A DNA stretch of 64,000 nucleotides from NCBI GenBank assembly GCA_009731375.1, contig BJOX01000215.1, forward strand, positions 142,160 to 206,159, given 5' to 3'. Position 1 is the first letter of the stretch. Each line of letters opens with the position of its first letter. The notes under the pieces were generated by a model. The model was given only the letters and a program-made list of their open reading frames with translations, did not search any database and was not told where the DNA came from. Source of the DNA: Paulinella micropora (lineage: Eukaryota; Cercozoa; Imbricatea; Euglyphida). This document shows, in pieces, positions 56,112 to 64,000 of this stretch. The translations under genes and the position numbers were made by a program.

Positions 56112-58460
56112 TTAGTATTGCCACTTGCGTACGTTGGCGAAGTCCAGGGCGGGTGGGTAGAGATAGTTCTCATGTTCAGGGTCGTCGAGCTCCGGGTCGT
56201 CGATGTCGTCAGTTGCATCTTCGTCAGGGATGGTTGCAACGTCTGTGGTATCTTCTTTCGGGTCCCTTATTGCTTCTAATTCGTCAAATACGTCTGCCAT
56301 TAACACGAATTCGAATGTGTGTGAGTAGTCATGACGTCGTAGGCGTTCGCGTAGTTCTTCAGCTTCCACACGTCCGGCAGGTGGGTAATAGTTGAGCGGT
56401 GGTCTCACGTTGTCGTTGAACAGTGGTTCTATTTCAGGTGTGTATGGTGCTGGAGGCGGTGAACGCTTCACATCGGACGGCGTGTCGGGTATGTTGAGTA
56501 TGCGTTTCAGTTGCTTCTCCAGTTGTTCTCGCCATCTTTCGCCTGCTGCACCTACACCGTAGGGTTCGTGCTGTTCTTGTCCGGTCTCATCTGTTCCGCT
56601 TGGAGGTGGTGGGAGCATAGTCCATGGTGGGTCCGTCTCGTTGATTGTATGCGCTTCGTCGAAGTTGGGTATGTCCGGCGTGGCAGCGGCGAGCGCAGCT
56701 AAGTTCGCATTCGGTGTCGAAGAGGTCACCTCGTAATCTTCTTCGTTTTCCGTGAAGTTAAGGTGGGCGTGTGATTGTGCCATTGTGGCCGTCCTGGGGT
56801 CCACACGTCTCCCCCTCGTCGTAAATTCATCTAGGCTCATCGCCATATCTACCATTGTGGGTGAGTCTATGAACAGTGGTGCGTGTGGTCCACCTTCACG
56901 GTAACGTAACAGATGTTGAAATGCGAGGTCGCCTAGCTCGGGCTGGTCCGTTGGTATGCCGAGCAGATCGTATCTCGTTCCCCTTTCTCGAAGTCGGTTG
57001 ATGAGTGGATGCCGCTTGGCCATGTTGCAGAACTCTTTGTGTGCCGGCCAATCGGTCCTCTGATGATCGGTGTTGCAGTAGTAGACGAGTTGACATCCGC
57101 TGCAACGCTTCAGTTTCCCCTCTTGGTTGCCGCAGTAGGTGCAATCCCATTTAATGCTGCCGCGTCTGGTTTCGCGTATAGTCTTGCAGTTGACGCAGTC
57201 TGGTTTGGTTAGTGCCCAGTTCTCCGGGAGTAGTCGGAAGTCCTTCACGATGCTCCAGTAGGCCAGCTCATCGGTGGTAGGGTGACGAAAGCAATGATGT
57301 GCATCTGTCCAAGCGAAGGTGTATCGTCGTTCTGTTGGCTGTGAAACTCCAGGTACACGTCTGTATTGCACTGGTTGGCCGTAGGGTAATGCTTCGATGG
57401 CTTGTATGCGACTTATTGCGTCCTTGTTGTCCGTAGATGCATTCGCTGAAGTCGTCGTCGGGGCCAACGGGGTAAAGCACTCGGTCTGCAGGTTCGGTGG
57501 GATAGGTACCGTGAAACTTGAAATGGGCGATTCCTCATTGTATGCCATTGACGGGGTAGGCGGTGTTTCGCTCATCGAGGTGTCCTCTGCGCTGGTTGAA
57601 CTCAACTGTCGCTGTCGATGTTCTCCGATGGGCGTTGAGGTAGGTTGCTCTTCTTGACGGTCTTGCTCTGATGTCGTCCTGTCTTCCGGTGCAGGTGAGC
57701 TCATAAAGCTCTGTGTTGGCACGCGCGGGGATTGTGTAGTTGTTTCCGGCGGTTGTTGCGGTGAACTACCTGGTTCACGTCGTGCTCGTCTCGGGCATCT
57801 TGTCCGCAGTACGATGTGCTCAATACCTGTTGAGCCGGGCGCGTCTTGAACTAGCAGCGATGGTAACATCCACGGATCCGTTCTTGGAAGGAAATAGTTG
57901 AGGGGTGTTCCAAGGGGGCACCAAGGTCGCGGCCAATGGGCAGGTGGGACAGGGAATCCTTGTGGGATCGCTCGAAATGCGTCCCGCATGCGCGTCCATT
58001 GAACGTAGGCACGTCTGTAGTCGTTCTCGTCCATGCGTTGTGTGATTGTCAGCGAGCTCCATGGGATGTCTGGGCGTCTCGTCGGGTCTTCCACGTAATC
58101 AGGGTGCGGTGCGGGCGATGCTTCAGTGGGGGTGGGAGGGTTATAGGTATCAGAAGTGGGTGTTAGAGGAGACAGTTGGATAGGTCCTGCTCTATTTCTG
58201 TACCTACTTCCCCTTTGTACGTAGGCTACTTCTTCTTGCGATGGTTCGTCCTCCTCTGGTCCGGGTCGTTCGTCGTCGGAGTCGGCGGAATGCATCAGCC
58301 ATGTCTCGGGTGGGTCGCCTGTTGGATCATCGACGTCGTCCGTGGCTTCCACTTCGGTTGTCGCGTTGGCTTGTCCGCTCGATCGTTGAATCCGTCTTGT
58401 GTTGGTCTGTCTAGGTTGGCCTCCACGTCCTCGTTGATTCGGTCCCCCCCCCTCGACCAC
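56112..58460 (-). CDS. Copia element region with a MYND zinc finger, between gag and protease
   Basis: A 782-codon frame. The N-terminal third is acidic and Pro/Thr-rich (DDVDDPTGDPPETW and similar). A MYND finger at about 57024-57150 (residues about 437-479) has CTYC, CSGC, YYCNTDH and HKEFC, matching the C-x2-C...C-x2-C...C-x3-C...H-x3-C pattern. MYND fingers bind proline-rich peptides. A linker with CVNCKTIRE precedes it. The C-terminal part is acidic (DIDDPELDDPEHENYLYPP). It ends in a TAA, after which the same frame continues into protease. A finger of this type is not a standard part of copia polyproteins, so it may be a captured host domain. Confidence 0.75.
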   Translation of the reverse strand: MVEGGGPNQRGRGGQPRQTNTRRIQRSSGQANATTEVEATDDVDDPTGDPPETWLMHSADSDDERPGPEEDEPSQEEVAYVQRGSRYRNRAGPIQLSPLTPTSDTYNPPTPTEASPAPHPDYVEDPTRRPDIPWSSLTITQRMDENDYRRAYVQWTRMRDAFRAIPQGFPVPPAHWPRPWCPLGTPLNYFLPRTDPWMLPSLLVQDAPGSTGIEHIVLRTRCPRRARREPGSSPQQPPETTTQSPRVPTQSFMSSPAPEDRTTSEQDRQEEQPTSTPIGEHRQRQLSSTSAEDTSMSETPPTPSMAYNEESPISSFTVPIPPNLQTECFTPLAPTTTSANASTDNKDAISRIQAIEALPYGQPVQYRRVPGVSQPTERRYTFAWTDAHHCFRHPTTDELAYWSIVKDFRLLPENWALTKPDCVNCKTIRETRRGSIKWDCTYCGNQEGKLKRCSGCQLVYYCNTDHQRTDWPAHKEFCNMAKRHPLINRLRERGTRYDLLGIPTDQPELGDLAFQHLLRYREGGPHAPLFIDSPTMVDMAMSLDEFTTRGRRVDPRTATMAQSHAHLNFTENEEDYEVTSSTPNANLAALAAATPDIPNFDEAHTINETDPPWTMLPPPPSGTDETGQEQHEPYGVGAAGERWREQLEKQLKRILNIPDTPSDVKRSPPPAPYTPEIEPLFNDNVRPPLNYYPPAGRVEAEELRERLRRHDYSHTFEFVLMADVFDELEAIRDPKEDTTDVATIPDEDATDDIDDPELDDPEHENYLYPPALDFANVRKWQY

Positions 58461-58563
58461 CGCGACGTGTGTTCGAGTTTGGCTGCGTGGGTCGTCTGCG
58501 GACTGGGCATTCAGCCCCAGAGTGTTTTGGTCGGCCCTCGCAGACTCGTTTCATGCAGGTGGA

Positions 58564-59643
58564 TCAACACTGGGCCGCAATGTGTCCTCGTCGGTTGCAG
58601 TTGAGACTTTGGATGTCTTTGTTGATAGCAACGAGTGTGGCCGAAGTGAACAGGGCTGTCGAGGACCTAGAAGAGGCAGCAGAGAGTTGGTTAGCATGGT
58701 ATGCTTGTAAGATGAGTGAACATATCTCATTATAACGTGGTTTGTCAGCATCAGCACAAGACCAATACATAGTTCCCCCTACATCCCCCATAGATAGAGA
58801 GGCGCACTCCTTAAGTTTAAAGAGCAAGAATACGACTCTGAATTCATCGGGTAGAGGCACTCCTCGTGACTGTAGGCGCTCGAAGCGTTGGGTCAAGAGC
58901 TCCATCCATGCTGGTAGGCCATTGCTTGACTTCAGCTTTGTCTCGAACAGCTGCATTAGTAGGCGAGCGATGGAAACCGATCCTTTGCTGCCGAATCGCT
59001 CGCAGATCGCTGTCCAGATCACCGCTGGGTTGGTTCCTGCTCGTTGGACGGTCAGTAGAGCTGTCGACTCTTGTCATGCTTCCACAAGGAAGCAGCGGAC
59101 ATGGATCTGTGCTTTGATGTAGTCTGCTTGGCTGAAAAGTGTATCCAGGTCAGTTGGTACGTTGATAGTAGGCAAGAGGGCGGGTTCTTGGCTACCTGAG
59201 GACGGGTTGGTCGAGGATGGGCTGCTTGAGGACGAGCTGGTCAGTGATGACGAGCTGCTCGATGATGAGTCGCCACGTCTCGATCCGTATGCTTCATCGT
59301 CTTCGTCGTCATCGCTCCTCCTTCTCGACTGTCTTGCTGTCGAGGTGTCTTGCTGTCGTGCTGACAGTCCAGATCCAGTAATGTTGTTAGGGGCGGGGTG
59401 GGTGTGTCTTAGTCCAGTAGTTCTGGTACTTGCGTAGATTGCAGCAATCTCTTGTACCGAGTAGGGCGATTCTTGGTCTTCCAGAAGTAGTATGTAGCGT
59501 GCGTCCACGCCCAATAAAAAAGCGAAAAATTGGAATTTCCAAAGGTCAAATTCATCGATGGGTCTTTTCGGGAATTTCGGTAGCTTGAGTTGGTAACGGG
59601 GCGCATCCAAGGCTCCATAACCAGTAAGTACACTAGTAGACAT
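58564..59643 (-). pseudogene. gag: Copia gag with an internal TGA
   Basis: The start ATG (MSTSVLTGYGALDAP) lies inside the 5' LTR end. The first part contains LPKFPKRPIDEFDLWKFQFF, then Ser/Asp-rich spacer. A single in-frame TGA at 59074-59076 precedes QESTALLTVQRAG and the gag core (IWTAICERFGSKGSVSIARL, MELLTQRFERLQSRGVPLPDEF). It ends in a knuckle-like LNCNRRGHIAAQC that keeps C-x4-H-x4-C but has Ser where the first Cys is expected. The downstream pol frame is shifted relative to this one. The TGA could be a mutation or a read-through site. Confidence 0.8.
59609..59622 (-). other. Possible primer-binding site of the copia element
   Basis: Next to the 5' LTR the minus strand reads (T)GGTTATGGAGCC, partly like the initiator-Met tRNA-complementary site (TGGTATCAGAGC) of many copia elements. 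It overlaps gag codons. The match is imperfect. Confidence 0.35.
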
Positions 59644-60017
59644 TAGTCTCCGGATACTTGAATAATCGTTTGCGCTGAGGCAATTTGATCAAAGGTTGAA
59701 GGACAATAATGAATTTAATCAATGGTTAGAAACCAATGACTGAAACTCAATCTAATTTACCATAAATTTATAGTGAAATAAATACCACAAATTTATATAC
59801 TGATCTTGTGGTCAGAAATTCAAGTAATTATTCAGTATGGGCCAATCTATACTAACTGGCAACTAATTGTGAATAACGGTAATATCAACGTAACGAATAA
59901 TAATTATGATAAGAAATACGAAAATGGTAATGAATATGATCCGGTCAAATATAAATGTTATGTCGTGAAATTGACCATAAAAGGTAACAATATATTTAGT
60001 AAATATTATTGCTTACT
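59623..60017 (-). repeat. 5' LTR of the copia element (395 bp)
   Basis: Aligns with 51670-52073 along its whole length. The 9-bp length difference is explained by one 1-nt and one 8-nt indel. The gag start codon falls in its last 25 bases. The five bases before the terminal CAC differ most between the two LTRs. Confidence 0.88.
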
Positions 60018-60022
60018 AAGCT
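60018..60022. repeat. Target-site duplication, right copy (AAGCT)
   Basis: Pairs with 51665-51669; abuts the 5' LTR. Confidence 0.85.
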
Positions 60023-60550
60023 ACTAGAAGCCTGCGGTTGGATTGGCATCACGGCTGCGCTTCCCGCAGGCGCAGACGAGGAGCTGGGAGACGACAACAA
60101 ACGGCTAGAAGATGCGCGGTCTGCTGTCCGACGAGCGTGGCTGTGTGCCTTTTTAGATGCTGTACTCAGCCCGGCGACTGGACTGGTAGTCGGTTGGGTA
60201 GGCAGAGGTGGCGGCGGAGAAGTTGCCGGAACTTGAGAGCAAGGGGAAGAAGGTACTGGTGACGCCGAGCGTTCGCGTTTACTAGAGGAGCGCCGTCTAC
60301 CATGTCGATGGCTGTGATTAGATGCTCGTCGTTTGTGCTCGTTGTATTTCGATACTGGGTCGTCGTGTCGCGACTGATTCCACATGTAGACGTACCAGGA
60401 GCAAGCCAGAACACAGAGCGAAGAGGGCGGTGTGCAGTGGAGGAGGTGTTCTCCACTCTGTAGGTAGGGGGTGACCCTAAAATGACAAAACCAAACATAT
60501 ACTGTGTTGGTTGACTGCATAGTGTGTATAAGGGCAGAGGAAGGACACAA
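60018..60550 (-). pseudogene. Upstream part of the ORF interrupted by the copia element
   Basis: Minus-strand frame from 60550 to the element edge. The N-terminal part has several Cys/Trp residues (VLACSWYVYMW). Then comes a basic Arg/Ser region (HKRRASNHSHRHGRRRSSSKRE) and Pro/Ser-rich low complexity ending ASSSL at the insertion point. Joined to 51664 across one AAGCT, the frame continues into a Ser run and APVGRPTRAP. The SR-rich composition suggests a nucleic-acid-binding or nuclear protein, or another retroelement's gag. No family is recognised. Confidence 0.45.
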
Positions 60551-60582
60551 TGCAACGGCAGGTGAACGGTCTGTCGAGACAT

Positions 60583-61351
60583 GTGTTTTTGGTTACCACT
60601 GTCCTAATACGTTGTTGTATAGCCACTCCTGAAAGAGGTCTTGCCAAATCGATCTGTGCACAGAACACACTAACTCTGTGTATGTAGTTTTCACTTGAAA
60701 GGAAAAAATTCGAATTGTGATTTGTATACAACTCTTCAAGTAGGCAGATACAACGAACTTTTAATAAGAACACTATGGCTGATTTGAGTCCTGACTCAGT
60801 GTGAGCAGGTGAAATACAAGTAAATAGTAGAGAGGTCACTTCGTTTATTTACATAATTTCGAACTCATTGCAGGCTTGGGTGCAACGTATACGTACGATC
60901 AAGTGTAGAAAGTAGATAGTGTCTTTTTGCTTCGAGTTAACAGTCATAAAACGGATAGTGTCGGGTTGGTGAACTCGAAAACCAAATTGATTTGGGAAGG
61001 CTAGGCGAGAATGACTGGACAGATGTAAAAAGCAGTCAAACATTGTCTTTTTGTCACTCGTGTGTCCTTGTCCACAAAATTTACCGCAACATGTGTGCTT
61101 CGCCGGGAAATCGGGGGAAAAGGCAGTAGAGTGGAAAAAATGCAATAGTTAATCTTTCTAAAACGATCTTTGACGTAATCGTTTGAAATCATTTCTGAAC
61201 GGAATCGAAAACTAGTTATTAATAGCCTGCGTGAAGTCGAAACGTCGTGCAGAGGAGAATCTGATGAACCGGTCAAAAAGAGTGACTTATCTACGGTAAA
61301 GGTTTTGGCCCGGCGGTCGTTAAGGTGTTCAGTCTGATATATACAAAGCGT
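60583..61351. other. Intergenic, no gene seen
   Basis: Short frames only, without motifs or notable repeats. Confidence 0.5.
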
Positions 61352-61523
61352 TGGCGGTCTGGGGTTGGGCACTTAGTGACGTGTCAGAAATTGTTTAAAT
61401 CTGTAAGTAAAAGTAAAGTACGAACCCTCTTATCTAGTCATTGGACGAGAGGGTTCTTACTTTACTTTTACTTAGATATTTGAATAATGACACGTCACTA
61501 AGTGCCCCAACCCCAGACCGCCA
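61352..61523. repeat. Foldback (inverted-repeat) element
   Basis: Arms 61352-61430 and 61448-61523 are near-perfect reverse complements (for example GGCGGTCTGGGGTTGGG against CCCCAACCCCAGACCGCC) around a 17-nt loop. CAAAGC occurs just outside both ends (61344-61349 and 61522-61527, overlapping the arm edge) and may be a target duplication. It fits a miniature inverted-repeat element or a cruciform; no coding capacity. Confidence 0.8.
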
Positions 61524-61877
61524 AAGCATTAAATTCACCGTTACACTTAGAGTGATATAGGTAAAAATAGGTAATTGTCATGGGGGTGTGGGCCGGTATG
61601 ACTAAATACTATTATTAATTAATAAATTATCTTGCTCCTCCTATTTAGGAACAACGGCCCCATCTACATTATGCTACTAACCTTGCATATATGATGGTAA
61701 ATATGTGTAGCCCTATTCAGAATTTACCGAAGCAGTACTAAAAACTATATGCACTAACGCAATACTAACTTTGTATCACTCTAACCAACTTAACTTATGC
61801 TGACGCAGTAGTCAAAAAGTCCAGTTGTTGCGCCGCCCACCGCGCGCTCTCCCATTCTCTTGAAACCGCCGAGTCCC
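61524..61877. other. Intergenic, no gene seen
   Basis: AT-rich stretch between the foldback element and the end of the gag relic; nothing recognised. Confidence 0.5.
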
Positions 61878-62407
61878 TTAGTTTCCCGGCTCCCAGCCTA
61901 CTTGCCGACGCTGTAGCTTGCAGCCAGGGTCAGGAAACCACTTGCGTGCCGCACTCTCTACCAGCTTGAATCGCCGCTCCGGGTCCGAGCTTGAGTCGCT
62001 GTCGAGGTCGCTGTCGCTGCCCACCAGCCCGTCGCGTTGATAGTCGTTCCCTTTTGCTGCGCGTTCCTCTTTGAAGGGCTTGACTTGTTGGTGGCGATCT
62101 CTGCCTTTCCTTTCTTCTTCCCCTTCTCTTTCTTCTCCTTCTCTTTCTTCTCCTTCTTAACTAACGGCTTAGGTGGGTTAATTATGTTTTGCTCCCCCAT
62201 CACGGTGGCTTCCTTCTCACTCTCTCTTTCCTGATCTGTGTGCATCCCGCAAAATCGCCCTCTCAACAGACCATACGCTGCCTCTCGCAACAACACATTC
62301 TCATTCTCCAGGTCATCAGTGCACACAAAACATTGCTGCTCACCTGACACTCGCCCCTCACATTTACGATATACTTCTCTCTCTTGTACTACCATCACTT
62401 TGTCCAT
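61878..62407 (-). pseudogene. Retroelement gag, C-terminal section in shifted frames
   Basis: From 62407 one frame encodes VYRKCEGRVSGEQQCFVC, CGMHTDQERESEK and a Lys/Glu-rich stretch. Past about 62060 the coding-like sequence moves to another frame, which encodes QRDGLVGSDSDLDSDSSSD and FKLVESAARKWFPDPGC and ends at TAA 61878-61880. That frame is the one used by the CCCH section, so frames alternate and indels are likely. Confidence 0.55.
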
Positions 62408-62996
62408 GCCCTGTCAAAAATCTCATCGTCCTTTTTAATGCTTTCACCTTCTCACCTTCCTCATCCGTGTCTGACTCACTCCCCCTATCAGTGTCAGAAG
62501 TGTCTGACTTACTCCCCCTTCCTAACTTTCCATGTTCCACTTTTCCTCTCTTTTCCTTCCCTCTCGGTTCTTCCTTCTCACCTGGCTCTTCTCTCGCCTT
62601 CTTCATCTCTTCACATTCATGCAGTCTATGCTCACCCCCACACATCCTGCACTCCTTCTCACATGCGGAGAACACATGCCCCTCCATGTTACAGTTGAAA
62701 CATTTCTCTCCTTTCTTCCACGTCTTCTTTCTCGTTCCTGGTCCTTTCCCTCCCCCTTTCCTATTAGTGGTGGTGTGTTTAAACCTACAGTTAGATCTAT
62801 CACAGCTGCCTGACTGTTCAAACAGGTAGCACACCCCAGGCACACTACGCATAGTGACTGACCCCTCTGTATGAGCAAAACGACACTCATCCCCCCACTT
62901 GCATCCACTCTCTCTTTGAAACCCAAAACACACACCTCTCTGCCCTTCCTCTCTTTTGTTGGCATCTTTCCCTGCGTGTGCTTTTTCTTTCTTCAT
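62364..62996 (-). pseudogene. Retroelement gag, CCCH and CCHC zinc-finger section
   Basis: A 210-codon frame overlapping the end of the upstream gag core by about 110 bp. Two CCCH fingers read CFGFQRESGCKWGDECRFAH and CYLFEQSGSCDRSNCRFKH. They are followed by two knuckles, CFNCNMEGHVFSAC (C-x2-C-x4-H-x4-C) and CRMCGGEHRLHEC. A Lys/Glu and Ser/Asp-rich tail follows. These fingers bind RNA. CCHC knuckles are normal for gag, while CCCH fingers are not. The overlap with the upstream frame could reflect ribosomal frameshifting or a simple indel. Confidence 0.7.
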
Positions 62997-63885
62997 CTTC
63001 TTCTCTCTCTTTGTTCCTATCTATCTCCAATGCTCTTTCTTCCAACTCCTCCCACCATTCCTCAAAAGACCATGCATGCTGCTTCTTATTCATCTTCAGC
63101 GTGCTCATCCATCCTCCCCAATCCTTTCTCACCCCCTCTGATGCATACTCAGGGTTTTGCAAGGCATTAATGATTATTGTTTCCATTGTTCTGTGGGGTG
63201 TTTTATGGCCTACTGCCTTTAGCTCTTCATCTAACGCAACAAACGTATCAAACTGCGGGGCATAATCACACCCCTCATCAAATGTCCATGCATTCATCGC
63301 ATTTATTTTATCTTGCACATCTTCCTCACTCACCTTACCAAACCTTTTGGTTAGTCTTGCCCACACAGTGTGCAAGTTCTGACCAAAGTCTGGTGAGGTG
63401 TCTCTCACCAAATCTGCCACACTCCTCTTGGCTTTAGCTAGCTTATCAAAGACAAACGAAAAAGCTTCCTCTCTCTGTCTTTTCATCTCATGCTCCAAAC
63501 TCTCCTCATATGCTACTATCATTCTGTCTTCCTTCTCTTTTTCCTCTACTTGCTCCTTGCTCTTCGTCCTGATTGTTGTCGTTGCTGGTGTGGAATAAGT
63601 AGGTGAAGGCTGACTATTCACTCTCCCCCTCTCCTCCACCTGCTCTTCTCCCTTTTGCTCACTCTCACTACTATCTCCCCCTAACGTAGGCTGTCGTTCT
63701 GTCTCAGTAAAATAAGAGGTAAGGTTTTCCATGTCTGTCTCTGACTCTGAGTCTAACTCAGCTTCCTCTTCCTCCTCTCTCAACCCTATCTCTCCTCTCC
63801 CTCTTGCTGGTTGCTTTCCTGCTCTTTCTCCCCACCTCCACATGTAGTTGGGGACTTTCTTTCCTTTACTATGCAGAGCACTCAT
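62887..63885 (-). CDS. gag: Retroelement gag core
   Basis: 332 codons from ATG at 63885. The N-terminal third is acidic and Ser-rich (REEEEEAELDSESETD). The core (about residues 150-270) has SFVFDKLAKAKRSVADLVRD, LHTVWARLTKRFGKVSEEDV and NALQNPEYASEGV, of the kind seen in retrotransposon gag (UBN2/Retrotrans_gag-like). The last 40 codons overlap the zinc-finger frame in another phase (REERCQ... against the CCCH reading), where the other frame is clearly the functional one. Pol is absent downstream, so this is a gag-only fragment or an element whose pol was lost. Confidence 0.65.
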   Translation of the reverse strand: MSALHSKGKKVPNYMWRWGERAGKQPARGRGEIGLREEEEEAELDSESETDMENLTSYFTETERQPTLGGDSSESEQKGEEQVEERGRVNSQPSPTYSTPATTTIRTKSKEQVEEKEKEDRMIVAYEESLEHEMKRQREEAFSFVFDKLAKAKRSVADLVRDTSPDFGQNLHTVWARLTKRFGKVSEEDVQDKINAMNAWTFDEGCDYAPQFDTFVALDEELKAVGHKTPHRTMETIIINALQNPEYASEGVRKDWGGWMSTLKMNKKQHAWSFEEWWEELEERALEIDRNKEREEDEERKSTRRERCQQKRGRAERCVFWVSKREWMQVGG

Positions 63886-64000
63886 ATTACTCTCATGAAC
63901 TTAGGACCAACCTAATGTGTTCTTGAGGGATCTTCAGTGCCCCCTTGAGTCTTTTTGCCCCTAGGGCTAAAACTATTTCACGTTGAAATGCCTTGAACGG
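63886..64000. other. Window end, no feature seen
   Basis: Could be the 5' leader or LTR of the gag-containing element; not testable in this window. Confidence 0.4.

Larger units (their letters stand above)
51670..60017 (-). mobile_element. Ty1/copia LTR retrotransposon, 8.35 kb, recent but with broken ORFs
   Basis: Complete structure on the minus strand: 5' LTR 59623-60017, gag, a MYND-finger region, protease, integrase, RT, RNase H, polypurine tract and 3' LTR 51670-52073, flanked by AAGCT duplications. Integrase lies before RT, the copia order. The LTRs differ by a few substitutions, a 1-nt and an 8-nt indel and a short divergent end, so the insertion is fairly young. Gag carries a TGA, the pol frame carries two TAA codons, and gag and pol are in different frames. 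The element is probably not autonomous unless stops are read through. Confidence 0.92.

Overview
The window is eukaryotic nuclear DNA, most likely from a microalga or other protist. It shows short GT-AG introns, LTR retrotransposons, abundant microsatellites, an internal block of CCCTAA (TTAGGG) telomere-type repeats and a giant multimodular type I polyketide synthase (PKS). The lineage is not fixed by the sequence: haptophyte, chrysophyte or other stramenopile, and chromerid are all possible. Three runs of ten N mark assembly gaps (12071-12080, 21090-21099, 45150-45159).

Region 1 (1-3100) is gene-free and repeat-rich: an (ATA)n microsatellite, an AATATT palindrome array, CA-rich repeats and a CCTT polypyrimidine tract ending about 100 bp before the PKS start. 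A diverged repeat at about 150-660 has an inverted partner at about 44306-44800, so the two copies bracket the PKS gene.

Region 2 (3102-42906, + strand) I read as one PKS gene of about 13,000 visible residues. The model is a 10-nt first exon, KS1-psiKR-ER-KR-ACP, then KS-AT-DH-psiKR-ER-KR-ACP modules. Modules 1-4 (about 4650-21650) are nearly identical tandem copies with a 6.33-kb period, and both PKS gaps fall in them. Module 5 adds a C-methyltransferase. Modules 6 and 7 are diverged except for a shared identical 374-bp ER tract. The protein ends with a sulfotransferase and then a membrane-embedded region with three left-handed beta-helix segments, like the C-terminal domain of epsilon-poly-lysine synthetase (Pls) and related NRPS-like proteins. 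Two small introns rebuild an acidic C-terminus. Every AT-like domain lacks the catalytic serine (GHG or GYG in place of GHS), and most also lack the subdomain carrying the catalytic histidine. KS, DH, ER, KR and ACP signature residues are present. The gene therefore looks like a fully reducing assembly line that takes extender units from a separate acyltransferase and makes a saturated, once-methylated chain that may be sulfated and released or coupled at a membrane.

Region 3 (42907-50450) holds no confident intact gene: a broken Ty3/gypsy integrase tail (minus strand), GATA microsatellites, a telomere-type array inside CAGT-rich repeats, and one small doubtful basic ORF.

Region 4 (50451-60582) is an unrecognised Ser/Pro-rich minus-strand ORF split by an 8.35-kb Ty1/copia element (51670-60017). 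The element has both LTRs, a polypurine tract and a 5-bp target duplication; removing it restores the reading frame. It carries gag, a MYND zinc finger, protease, integrase, RT and RNase H, broken by three in-frame stops and a gag/pol frame change. Region 5 (61352-63885) contains a foldback element and a frameshifted retroelement gag with CCCH and CCHC zinc fingers.
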